Source: an uncultured Aquimarina sp.
GTDB taxonomy: Bacteria; Bacteroidota; Bacteroidia; Flavobacteriales; Flavobacteriaceae
Length of the DNA stretch: 64,000 bases
Assembly: GCA_947498775.1 (NCBI GenBank)
Contig: CANMLL010000002.1
Span: 186,001 to 250,000, forward strand
Direction of reading: 5' to 3'
The notes under the pieces are model-generated. The model worked only from the letters and a program-made list of their open reading frames with translations, searched no databases and was not told where the DNA came from. Below are positions 26,159-33,911 of this stretch, one piece after another. Within the stretch, counting starts at the first letter, position 1. Each line of letters opens with the position of its first letter. The position numbers and the translations under genes are program-made.

Positions 26159-27166
26159 CTATTTAGTACTAATGTTGGCTTCTACCCACTCAAGTTCCTT
26201 TGGAGTTAATTTATCAAGTTTTTTAGACGCAATCCAAGAAAAGAGTTTTTTTATATCAGCTGAACTTTCATATTTCTTTAGGAATTGAAGTAAATCAATT
26301 AATTCAAACCAGTGGTCATCCATAAAATAGCCATCAATTTCACGTTTTTTATTTATTAGTTTTTTTACTTTATCTATAATTGCTGGGATTGATTTTTCAC
26401 TGCCAAATTTTGTAAGTTGATAAGCAATAATGGATTTTACCCAAGAATTACGTTGTACCGCTAATTGTTCAATAAGATATTCTTCCTCTTTACTCTTTCC
26501 GATTTTTCCAATGGTTCCAGCAGCTACACTAATCCATTGCTTTCCCCTATAGCGTTCCATTGTAAATTTTAGTACAGGAAGAGATTTTCCGCTTCCTATT
26601 TTAGCAATTACATCCAGTATCTCTCCTGCTTCAAGAAATTTATTTTCGTCATACGTTTCGTCATCATAATTTTCAAGTGCTTCAAGTGCTCTTTCCTCAA
26701 CTTTTTCCTTTAAAACTGAGACAAATCCTAAAGCTCTCCATGCACGATCCCGTTCCCATGAATTTTCAACACGAGAATATTCTAACATCTTAAATACAGC
26801 TTTTTTGTCCTCAACAAGCCAATCTCTATATTTTGGAGTTATATTTATATTGGATACCTGAAGTAATATTCCTTGTACTATCTTTTTGTTGGGATTATCG
26901 GGTAAAGTATCAAAAATTGTCTTCCAACCAAGATTAAGGTTATAACAATTAAAAATAAAGGCATGATACAAAGCTTTTAACTTTTTAATATCAAGTGTAT
27001 TATCTTCTATAAGACTTATCAAAATAGGGTTTAATGTTACATCACATATTTTCTCTGCTTCTCTATATGCCTTCCATGAATCTTTATCAGTATTAGATTC
27101 TCCAACCGCAATAGGTTCCTTTGTTACCATTCTACAGATAAGGTTTAGTATATCCTGTTTATTCAT
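26159..27166 (-). CDS. HEAT-repeat protein
   Basis: A helical repeat protein of 335 residues when started at the ATG at 27166 (MNKQDILNLICRM). A longer in-frame start at 27250 would add 28 residues encoded by the 165-bp repeat, which is unlikely. Repeated helix pairs such as VLEYSRV-type blocks, RAWRALGFVSVLKEKVEERA, GEILDVIAKIGSGKSLPVLK and AAGTIGKIGKSKEEEYLIEQ match HEAT/PBS-lyase repeats. They usually serve as protein-binding scaffolds. No enzymatic site is seen. Its partner is unknown; it lies in the DarTG-containing accessory region. Confidence 0.78.
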   Translation of the reverse strand: MNKQDILNLICRMVTKEPIAVGESNTDKDSWKAYREAEKICDVTLNPILISLIEDNTLDIKKLKALYHAFIFNCYNLNLGWKTIFDTLPDNPNKKIVQGILLQVSNINITPKYRDWLVEDKKAVFKMLEYSRVENSWERDRAWRALGFVSVLKEKVEERALEALENYDDETYDENKFLEAGEILDVIAKIGSGKSLPVLKFTMERYRGKQWISVAAGTIGKIGKSKEEEYLIEQLAVQRNSWVKSIIAYQLTKFGSEKSIPAIIDKVKKLINKKREIDGYFMDDHWFELIDLLQFLKKYESSADIKKLFSWIASKKLDKLTPKELEWVEANISTK

Positions 27167-27216
27167 GAGTACAAAGTTTGTTTCTATAATTTTGCTGGAA
27201 GTCATTGCTACTAACG

Positions 27217-27381
27217 CATATATACAGTCACCAAGATAACCATATCTCATAACTATTAAAAATATAATGATCTCTGATCACTCAGGTTCGCGATCTGGGT
27301 AGACATCATGCTAGTAATTTACCAGGATTTTAAATCCAAACTATCTTTGACGGCACCCGTCACAGACGAGCGCTAGCGGGG
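27217..27381 (+). repeat. 165-bp dispersed repeat, copy 2
   Basis: Begins ATATATACAGTCACCAAGAT and ends near the perfect palindrome CGCTAGCG (27371-27378). It holds GGATTTTAAATCC and the hairpin GACGG-CAC-CCGTC. It is nearly identical to copy 3 (27597-27763), with a handful of differences. Its right end overlaps the stop of a truncated open frame on the minus strand. Confidence 0.85.
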
Positions 27382-27597
27382 GAGCACTAGGGGGAGAAGA
27401 ATTAAATAATATAAAAAAAACGTAAAATATGGTACAAAAATTAGAAAACATGCTCCAATTAAATAAATATCATCAGTCAAATTTTCTCCAACTATTACCA
27501 TTATTAATATACATATACCAATGGCGAAAATCCCACTAATAATAAAGAGTCCTATTTTTTTTAATTTTTCTTTGATGTCCTTGTAATGTTTTATAAC
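27373..27597 (-). pseudogene. Truncated small membrane-protein gene boxed between two repeat copies
   Basis: Minus-strand frame without a start codon: TAA at 27598-27600 is followed by 74 open codons. They encode HYKDIKEKLKKIGLFIISG, two hydrophobic segments (IFAIGICILIMVIVG and IYLIGACFLIFVPYF) and LYYLILLPLVL, ending at TAG inside the CGCTAGCG palindrome of copy 2. The 5' end appears to have been removed at the junction with repeat copy 3. The layout is repeat - gene piece - repeat. Confidence 0.5.
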
Positions 27598-27763
27598 TTA
27601 CATATATAGTCGCCAAGATAACCATATCTCATAACTATTAAAAATATAGTAATCGCTGATCACTCAGGTTCGCAATCTGGGTAAACATCATGCTAGTAAT
27701 TTGTCAGGATTTTAAATCCAAACTATCTTTGACGGCACTCGTCACAGACGAGGGCTAGCGGGG
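27597..27763 (+). repeat. 165-bp dispersed repeat, copy 3
   Basis: Same orientation as the other two copies: CTTACATATATAGTCGCCAA at the left and GACGAGGGCTAGCGGGG at the right. Conserved internal pieces are CATCATGCTAGTAATTTG and GGATTTTAAATCC. It shares about nine positions in ten with copy 2. Confidence 0.85.
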
Positions 27764-28039
27764 TTTGATGCTCTCTCCTGCAAGACAACACCGGTGGGTC
27801 GGTTCCACCATCTTATAAATAGTTAACAATGAAATTTGTCAGCCGTTCATTGCATTCTCGGCACACATATGAAAAGTAGCGCTATAAATAAGCTGTTACT
27901 TTTCGGATGAATATAAGCCGAATTTTTAAATTTTACTATTTATCTTTTTTATTGGAAATCGTCAAATTTAAAAATTTGGCGACTTACTAAAAATTCTCAA
28001 ACCTTAGTGTTAGCAATGACTTGCGCTATTTTTTATATA
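27764..28039 (-). terminator. Gene-free stretch with several hairpins; possible terminator at 27959-27982
   Basis: Downstream of the 691-residue gene the sequence folds repeatedly. There is GGTGGG...CCACC near 27793-27809, and AGTAGCGCT/AGCTGTTACT near 27876-27901. An 11-bp stem, TCGTCAAATTT-AA-AAATTTGGCGA (27959-27982), has a single G-T pair. The last is best placed to end or protect the transcript. No gene is visible. Confidence 0.5.
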
Positions 28040-30115
28040 CTATGTTGTGTGCAGGCTTTTTAGTTCCTGTATTTCATTTTTTAGTTCTTTCCTCTCTGTT
28101 TTCAATTCTTTCAACTTGCTAGAATCAAAATTGAATTGTTTGTATTTACGCTTTTTTATTTTATTCTTACTATTCTCTAAAAGCTCTAATGGATTTATTG
28201 TTTTTTCCTTAATTAACATATAAAATAATGATATTAAAAGTGGAACTGTGAAGCTTAATATCCAAGTCCATTGTTCAGAATTATCCCATCCAAATTTCCA
28301 AAGTAAGAAATATGTCAAGAAGAAAGAGATTACTAATATAAAAGCAACTAATATTTTAAAATTAGTTATGCTTTTTTTAATGACTGAATCTATCGGCTTT
28401 TTTTGATTTTCAAGAATTTCAATACTTTTTTTCTTTTCAATAAGAAGTGTCTCTTTTGTTGAAATAAGTTCTTGATTAAGATTGTCTTTTACTTGCTCAA
28501 ATTCTTTTAGTTCAATTTCTTTTATCGATAAGTCCTCTTTTAGTCTTTTGTTTTCAATTGCTTCTTTTTTTGCTTCACTTTTAAAATGTTCTTGCTCTTT
28601 AAGAAATGAATCCAGATTATCTTCAGAGATTGAATCCAAAATTGATGTTATATCTTCATCAATTATATCTTCAGGTTTCTTTGTCTGTTTTCGTAGTTCA
28701 ATTATAGATGCTTTTGCTTGGTCTTGAGTTAATTGTCCATTTTTAAATTTAAGTTGCAAATCGTCATATTTTCTACCAACGGTTTCATTAACTTGATTTG
28801 ATAAAACTATTTGGGCTTTAGTTACTACATCAAAAGTCGTTGGAAAATTATCTTTACCGAAACCTTTATTTAACTTGAACCAAAATTTATTAGTTAGAAA
28901 ACTTAATGTTGTAGCCAATGGTACTTGACCATAAACTTTAATATTTTCATTCCAAGCTATTTGTAATGTTTTGGAATTACCTGAAAGTAAAATATATTTA
29001 ATTTTTTCAAAGTTATTTTCATTAGCTTCCTTTCTTCTGATGCTGACATAATTGAGGAATTTTAAATATTTACTTACATCTTCAATATCCAGTTCTTTAG
29101 AAATTTCATCTAGAATATTCTGGTCTACAATATTATATTCGTGATTAGAATCATCGAAATAACCATTAAAGTCATCTTCTTGAATTCCTGACGTTTGTAA
29201 GTTTTGAAAAAACTGGGCTTTTTTTGAAACGATATCGGCTTTACTATCACAACCATTAATGATTGTGTTCATCGCCGTTATTTTTGGATTGGGTTTATCC
29301 TTTCCTTCAATTATATATTCTGCTTTTTTGAAAAATCTTTCTATTTCACCTTTAACGTCGTTAAAATATCTAAGTCTAATTCTGTTTGGATGTTTTCTAT
29401 TTATCTCTTTAACATAATCAAAAAAATCATTCCATAAAGCTTGATATAATGTTCCGTTATAACCTGCAAAGTGAAATAATATTTCTGTTTCAATGAAAAT
29501 CGTCAAGTCATTTTTCCATTGACCTAATTCATTTATGTTATTGTTGAATTTTATTCCCGAGTATAAGACTACTCCTTCTTTTATCGTATTTAATCTATTC
29601 TTAAAATCTTCGTCTTCTTGATTTTCAATTATAAACGCACTAATATACTCTGAATAGCTATTTCCGTTTGTGCTGTCAATTAGAAAAGAAATGAAAGAGT
29701 GTACAACTTCTTTTTTAGATTCATCACTAAGTGCCTTTTCCTCTTGTTTTTCAATAAATTTAAAAAGGTTTTCAATTATCTTTTCATTACTACTTTGTAG
29801 TATACTTTTTTTATCATTAAGCTTTGTTGATTTTATACCAACTAAATTTTCTACGGAATAAACACCTTTGAGCTTGGTTAAAAATGGAAGTCGATTTAGT
29901 GACGTTTTTACGACTGCTTCTGGAATTGAAAAGTCATATTCAAGATTAAGTTCAGCGGTTATTTCTGTTAGATTAAAGTTATGTTTAGAATTTGAAACTA
30001 TTAGTTCAGAAAGAAATTCAGAGATTATGGAATAAATATCCTTTTCACTATTATATAATTCTCTAAAAACTGCTAATGAAGCAAGACACTTACTTTCTTC
30101 TAATGTTTTATTCAT
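28040..30115 (-). CDS. Large coiled-coil protein with two C-terminal membrane helices, unknown
   Basis: A 691-residue protein I cannot name. Residues 1-95 look like a winged-helix or helical regulatory module (DIYSIISEFLSELIVSN; IPEAVVKTSLNRLPFLTKL). Residues ~190-420 contain IFIETEILFHFAGYNGTL and NTIINGCDSKADIVSKKAQF, which faintly recall the spacing of acidic residues in PIN-like nucleases; this is only a guess. Residues ~440-580 are coiled coil. Two hydrophobic helices lie at ~585-607 and ~613-636, followed by a basic tail. The last codons are inside a short repeat (TGTTGTGTGCA) whose inverted copy lies before the start codon. A defence or membrane-sensor role is possible but unproven. 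Confidence 0.7.
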   Translation of the reverse strand: MNKTLEESKCLASLAVFRELYNSEKDIYSIISEFLSELIVSNSKHNFNLTEITAELNLEYDFSIPEAVVKTSLNRLPFLTKLKGVYSVENLVGIKSTKLNDKKSILQSSNEKIIENLFKFIEKQEEKALSDESKKEVVHSFISFLIDSTNGNSYSEYISAFIIENQEDEDFKNRLNTIKEGVVLYSGIKFNNNINELGQWKNDLTIFIETEILFHFAGYNGTLYQALWNDFFDYVKEINRKHPNRIRLRYFNDVKGEIERFFKKAEYIIEGKDKPNPKITAMNTIINGCDSKADIVSKKAQFFQNLQTSGIQEDDFNGYFDDSNHEYNIVDQNILDEISKELDIEDVSKYLKFLNYVSIRRKEANENNFEKIKYILLSGNSKTLQIAWNENIKVYGQVPLATTLSFLTNKFWFKLNKGFGKDNFPTTFDVVTKAQIVLSNQVNETVGRKYDDLQLKFKNGQLTQDQAKASIIELRKQTKKPEDIIDEDITSILDSISEDNLDSFLKEQEHFKSEAKKEAIENKRLKEDLSIKEIELKEFEQVKDNLNQELISTKETLLIEKKKSIEILENQKKPIDSVIKKSITNFKILVAFILVISFFLTYFLLWKFGWDNSEQWTWILSFTVPLLISLFYMLIKEKTINPLELLENSKNKIKKRKYKQFNFDSSKLKELKTERKELKNEIQELKSLHTT
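28043..28053. repeat. Left arm of inverted repeat flanking the 691-residue gene
   Basis: TGTTGTGTGCA overlaps the last codons of the gene. The inverted match TGCACACAACA is at 30136-30146, just upstream of the start codon. Both arms are followed by GCT-type sequence, so the similarity extends a little further. Confidence 0.6.
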
Positions 30116-30135
30116 ATTTTATTTTTTTTTCAGCT

Positions 30136-30146
30136 TGCACACAACA
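30136..30146. repeat. Right arm of inverted repeat flanking the 691-residue gene
   Basis: TGCACACAACA is an exact inverted match of 28043-28053. The two arms enclose exactly one gene, as would be expected for a single-gene mobile or cassette-like unit. Confidence 0.6.
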
Positions 30147-30479
30147 ACTAAATATAAGACATATATCCCTATATTTCCATTTATATTTATGTCCGTTTAT
30201 ATTCGTATTTAAATACGTATAAGCTTTTGCAATCGCCTATAATTATACACAATTATAGAGTACATGATCCCAAAGGTGAACAATCTTTCTCAATTATTTT
30301 TACGGGTTTCCACAGTTGCCGATATTTTTTGTTTACGGCAACATTTTAGAACATAGACAGATTGTTTCGCTGTGCTCGCAATGACATTTTTAAAAAAATA
30401 TTTTTCCCAGTTTTAAAAAATGAAACTGACGTGTGCTATCCTTGCCATAAAATTTTATAAATCTTTAAATACTTAAACC
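30147..30479. other. Gene-free stretch rich in palindromes
   Basis: Holds a 20-base near-palindrome around GTATTTAAATAC (30201-30220), CTATAATT/AATTATAG (30237-30258), and TTGCCG...CGGCAA (near 30316-30341). There is also a REP-like piece, ATTGTTTCGCTGTGCTCGCA (30361-30380), of the kind dispersed in many bacterial genomes. The promoter of the next plus-strand gene must be at the right end. No gene is seen. Confidence 0.5.
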
Positions 30480-31184
30480 ATGTCAAAAGAAAATTTTGAT
30501 CAGAAAGTAGCCGTGCTTAATACCATAGCACCCAACGAAGTAAAAATGCCTAATATGCCCATTGATGCCATGCTACAAGAGGCAGAAAACCTTTTTATTT
30601 GGGCTAGCGAGGATAAAATGACACTCACAAACAATTCGGGATTAGACTGGGCTCAATACGGGGTGGATCTACCTATTCGTGCGGGAGCCTTGCGCCATGC
30701 ACAATCGATCTGGATTAGCGAACGCTACAGCCAGGAAGAAGCAAACAAAACCTGGAAACTAGAATCCCCCAAAGCCTATCAACTGCGTGATGATCTGCTG
30801 GATGATTTTAGATATGCGTTTAGAAAACGCCCGGATCTGATAAGTCGCGTACGCCAAATTGCTAACGGGCGCGGTGATGCCAATATGATACAAGACCTAA
30901 GTGACCTAAGTATACTGGGCAAAAGCAATCCAGAGGAACTCACGGTTTCAAAATTTAAGATAGAAAAACTGGACCAAGCCGCCAAATACTCTAACGATAT
31001 GGCCGAACTGCTTGCCAAAGCCAACGGTGCTATCCAAGAGAATTCTGTAGCCAAATTTATACGCGACAAAGCATTTACGCACCTTAAAGAAGCCGTAGAC
31101 GAGGTACGTGCTGCTGGTAAGTATGTCTTTAAAAACAACCCAGAGCGTTTCAAAGGGTATATTAGTAGATATAACAGAAAATAA
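30480..31184 (+). CDS. Conserved-looking hypothetical protein, mostly helical
   Basis: A 234-residue cytoplasmic protein with no signal or membrane segment. It is mostly helical: PIDAMLQEAENLFIWASEDK early, SPKAYQLRDDLLDDFRYAF in the middle, and FTHLKEAVDEVRAAGKYVF with ERFKGYISRYNRK at the end. I recall similar proteins as unassigned families in Bacteroidota, but cannot name one. Its codon use looks richer in G+C than the flanking accessory genes. It is on the plus strand, unlike its left neighbours, and has its own strong terminator. The 21-bp repeat array begins inside that terminator. Confidence 0.78.
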   Translation: MSKENFDQKVAVLNTIAPNEVKMPNMPIDAMLQEAENLFIWASEDKMTLTNNSGLDWAQYGVDLPIRAGALRHAQSIWISERYSQEEANKTWKLESPKAYQLRDDLLDDFRYAFRKRPDLISRVRQIANGRGDANMIQDLSDLSILGKSNPEELTVSKFKIEKLDQAAKYSNDMAELLAKANGAIQENSVAKFIRDKAFTHLKEAVDEVRAAGKYVFKNNPERFKGYISRYNRK

Positions 31185-31231
31185 TACACTCCACCAGTAT
31201 AAAAATTGCTATTCTAGCATCCACAAACGAT

Positions 31232-31268
31232 ATCCCGGGACAAATTTTATAAATCCCGGGATTTTTTT
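31232..31268 (+). terminator. Strong intrinsic terminator
   Basis: A perfect 9-bp stem, ATCCCGGGA/TCCCGGGAT, with a 13-base A+T loop and seven T follows the plus-strand gene by 47 bases. The two arms are the cores of the first two units of the 21-bp array (31233 and 31254). Confidence 0.88.
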
Positions 31269-31511
31269 ACTCTTTCCCGCCCATATGTTACCTCTCCCAC
31301 TATCATCATTATGTTTCCTGATAGCTACAAGCTATTTCCCGGCGCTACCACATACTTTCCTGCCGCCCAGGCTAATGCGTATACTCCCCGGGAAACTAAT
31401 GTATATCGCCGGGAAAGGTCTGTAACCTCCCGGGACGGGTATGTATGTCACCGGGGAACGTGTGTAACCCGCCGGGACAACCCAAACATGCGCCGGGACG
31501 TTTATGTATAA
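31233..31511 (+). repeat. Array of about thirteen 21-bp units with CCCGGG-type core
   Basis: Units start near 31233, 31254, 31275, 31295, 31316, 31337, 31358, 31386, 31407, 31428, 31449, 31470 and 31491. Almost all steps are exactly 21; one is 20 and one is 28. Each unit has a TCCCGGGA-like core followed by ~13 A+T-richer bases, often ending TGTATA or TGTAAC. The six right-hand units are best conserved (CGCCGGGA, TCCCGGGA, CACCGGGG). The left ones have drifted to TTCCC/TTCCT forms. Open frames through the array just translate the 7-codon period and are not taken as genes. Confidence 0.85.
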
Positions 31512-31556
31512 AGGATTGGGGATGTGTTGTCTCTTTACGTAGGTATACTAGTTATA

Positions 31557-32801
31557 TTATTTGCTTTTATCCTTCCAATTTGTGATCACATATCCAAAAT
31601 GATCTGCCTTTTCAGGAAAGATTCTTAGGTTAGACATGGCATCGGTATCTTCTACGATGGCTTCGGTTTCCCAACTTCCTCTGGTGAATTTAAATTGGGC
31701 GGGTGAGTGCAGTTTTAAAGTAATTTCCCTTACGGTATCCGCTATTTTTTTCATGGCTACCTGCTTAGGATCCCAATTACCAAGTGGATCTTGATTTCCT
31801 GTGATGTAAACGGTATCGTTCTTATCAGGAACAATTACCTTAAAGGTCACTTCATATACCTCTTTAGAATATTTACGTACATAATTTTCTTTTTCTTTTT
31901 CGGTCATTTTGGCTACTTCTTGTATATACGTATCCAAAAATCCACTTTCTTTTAAGAATCTATGCTCATCAGTTATCTTTAAAATATCCTTGATGGCCTG
32001 TTGTTTATCTTCTTGTTTGTTGAAATAAGCGTTCACAATTTTGTACCCCATCCAATATCCTAAATCATTGGGCCTATCGTCTTTACCACTTGTACTATAC
32101 AACCAATCCACATTATCTTCTTGATTCATGACCAAAACAAATTCTTTGGCCAGGGTATCGAGGTGATTTTCGCCATACTGAAAAGGGATTGAATTTATCT
32201 GCTGCCCAGATATTAGTTCCCCCATAAAATCTGCACTACCCTCTCTTAACGATTGGCTTAACAGAGTATTACTTTCATATTTTTGTTGATAATGTATCAG
32301 CTCATGAGCGACCAACCCCGGCAATCCATCAAGATTTTCTTGCATCTCGGTTCCTAAAATAATACCGTCTTCAGAAACTGTGCCTCCCGAATTAAATCTA
32401 CCCACTACAAAATATATGGGCGGAAAAACGGCGTCGCTATACTTCTCTTTTAATGCTGCATAAATCGTTTTGATTTGTTTTGTTTTAGAATCCAAATCCT
32501 TCAAAACATCTTTGGATTTAAGATAGTCTTCTTTTCGTTCTAAAACTTTACGATATAAAGAATCGGCGTTGATAATTCTATATTTGATAAATCCTTTTAA
32601 TCCTGGTGACCCTTTTTCTATATATTCTTCAAAGGCTTGTACTCCTTTTTTATCCATTTGATCGTAAGCTTCCCAAAATCTATCTACATCTTCGGTCACA
32701 AATCTGGCACTCTTAGGGTCTTTAGAATACCTCTCCTGGGCTGAAGCAATATGTATAAACCCCATTACTAATGCGAATGCGAATACTATCTTATTTTTCA
32801 T
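31557..32801 (-). CDS. Exported zinc peptidase-like protein (DUF2268-type) with starch-binding-like domain
   Basis: A 414-residue protein with a signal peptide ending HIASAQ (residue ~21). The middle contains LVAHELIHYQQKY (~163-175), an HExxH zinc site of the gluzincin type. The context DGIILGTEMQENLDG fits the DUF2268 'predicted Zn-dependent protease' group. Residues ~315-410 match a CBM20-like beta domain (FKVIVPDKNDTVYITGNQDP; LGNWDP; FKFTRGSW), normally a starch-binding module. The pairing suggests a periplasmic or surface protease or chaperone with sugar or peptide binding. It stands alone on the minus strand. Confidence 0.82.
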   Translation of the reverse strand: MKNKIVFAFALVMGFIHIASAQERYSKDPKSARFVTEDVDRFWEAYDQMDKKGVQAFEEYIEKGSPGLKGFIKYRIINADSLYRKVLERKEDYLKSKDVLKDLDSKTKQIKTIYAALKEKYSDAVFPPIYFVVGRFNSGGTVSEDGIILGTEMQENLDGLPGLVAHELIHYQQKYESNTLLSQSLREGSADFMGELISGQQINSIPFQYGENHLDTLAKEFVLVMNQEDNVDWLYSTSGKDDRPNDLGYWMGYKIVNAYFNKQEDKQQAIKDILKITDEHRFLKESGFLDTYIQEVAKMTEKEKENYVRKYSKEVYEVTFKVIVPDKNDTVYITGNQDPLGNWDPKQVAMKKIADTVREITLKLHSPAQFKFTRGSWETEAIVEDTDAMSNLRIFPEKADHFGYVITNWKDKSK

Positions 32802-32941
32802 TTTTGATTAAAGCGTTATATAGTTTTTATTACTAGACGCAATTTTTGAATTTTAGTTACGTGATTTCAAAACATATAATGCCAAGACTTTTACAGGAGT
32901 TTAAAATTAAGCAATACATACATAAAATAGGGGTTCTCATG

Positions 32942-33055
32942 CTAGTGCCAAGCTGTTTTAGGTTCTGTATACTTATACTTGGATACCACAATACCATCAA
33001 AAGACAATGCCGATAGCTGTTTTCCGAAGTATGATCCTTTGGTAAGTATTTTCAT
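32942..33055 (-). pseudogene. Remnant of an AraC-family regulator
   Basis: A 37-codon frame starts MKILTKGSYFGKQLSALSFD, then GIVVSKYKY, and stops right after TAWH. This matches the usual N-terminus of cupin-type AraC regulators (MKxLxKGxYxGQ...DGxxxxxxxY...WHxHxNxxF), where the frame would continue with HENAYFTF. Nothing downstream continues the protein. The rest of the 379-base gap, 32802-33180, holds no gene. Confidence 0.6.
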
Positions 33056-33180
33056 CGACTGTAGGGTGTTTTAATTAAAGTTAACACTCTTCAATATGAT
33101 ATGATGGCATAGGAAAGAATTTGTTACACAATACTATAATTTAGTTTCAGAGAAATGAATAGCATACGTATTACTTGCTT

Positions 33181-33810
33181 TCAATTCATGGTTGAGTCTT
33201 GATTCTGGGTTAACGCTTCTATTTTAATCGTTAAATCCTTTTTGATATTCTTATACCATTCATCTTTTAACATACTCAAAAAAATAGCGTCTATTCTATT
33301 TCCATAATTATCAAGGCAGTAGTTCCTAAAAACACCCTCTACGGTACAACCAATACTTTTCATTGCATTTATACTCCTTTTGTTGAGATTACTTGCTGCA
33401 AATCCAACGCGTTCGACCCCAATACTTTCAAAAGCGAATTCTAATACTAAGTATTTACAGTTTTTATTGGTGCCGTCGCCGTGAGACTGTTTTCCGTACC
33501 AGGTATAGCCTAAATCTACGGTATTGTTAAACGGTTTGAAATTATAGAACCTGGTGCTTCCCACATATTTATTTTTCCTTTTATCAAAAACAATAAAAGG
33601 GTATTCGTTTTGATCCTCTCTCTGCCGAATAGCGTTCTTGACATACTTTTCCAGGTTTTCGGCACCATTGGCGCCACCCGAATTAAATCTCCAAAGCTCT
33701 GGTTCATGTATAGAATACTCTAATAAATGTTCAAAATCAGACACTTTTAAGGGTCTTAATCTCACGAACTCGTTCTCTAATACATATTTTTTGTTGAAGT
33801 TAATTTGCAT
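33181..33810 (-). CDS. GNAT acetyltransferase (RimJ/RimL type)
   Basis: A 209-residue cytoplasmic enzyme. It has FVRLRPLKVSDFEHLLEYS at the start, YPFIVFDKRKNKYVGSTRFY (~80-100) and DLGYTWYGKQSHGDGTNKNC (~110-130). VERVGFAASNLNKRSINAMK (~150-170) is the typical RimJ/RimL N-acetyltransferase pattern with its acetyl-CoA loop. The substrate could be a ribosomal or other N-terminus or a small molecule. It lies 100 bases beyond the fhs stop codon on the same strand; a hairpin with arms TTGACAG/CTGTCAA at 33863-33893 separates them. Confidence 0.88.
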   Translation of the reverse strand: MQINFNKKYVLENEFVRLRPLKVSDFEHLLEYSIHEPELWRFNSGGANGAENLEKYVKNAIRQREDQNEYPFIVFDKRKNKYVGSTRFYNFKPFNNTVDLGYTWYGKQSHGDGTNKNCKYLVLEFAFESIGVERVGFAASNLNKRSINAMKSIGCTVEGVFRNYCLDNYGNRIDAIFLSMLKDEWYKNIKKDLTIKIEALTQNQDSTMN

Positions 33811-33911
33811 ATAATCTGTATGTTGATAGCATTTTAATATAAATTGAACCTAAAAAGATAATTTGACAGCAATATACGCTCTCATTCTGTCAAGAAAATA
33901 TTCTTTTTGGT

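Noticed and set aside
27167..27250. Longer start for the HEAT-repeat protein
   Set aside because: The extra 28 codons fall partly in the 165-bp repeat and do not look like HEAT sequence.
8582..30115. Prophage or conjugative element
   Set aside because: No integrase, capsid, portal, relaxase, Tra or transposase gene is visible in the region.
30779..31189. Minus-strand open frame of 136 codons
   Set aside because: Antisense to the plus-strand gene at 30480, Ser/Leu-rich shadow.
31108..31511. Open frames through the 21-bp array
   Set aside because: They only translate the 7-codon period of the repeat, have no family resemblance and overlap a terminator.
31233..31511. CRISPR array
   Set aside because: Units are 21 bp with no constant repeat plus variable spacer pattern, and no cas genes are near.
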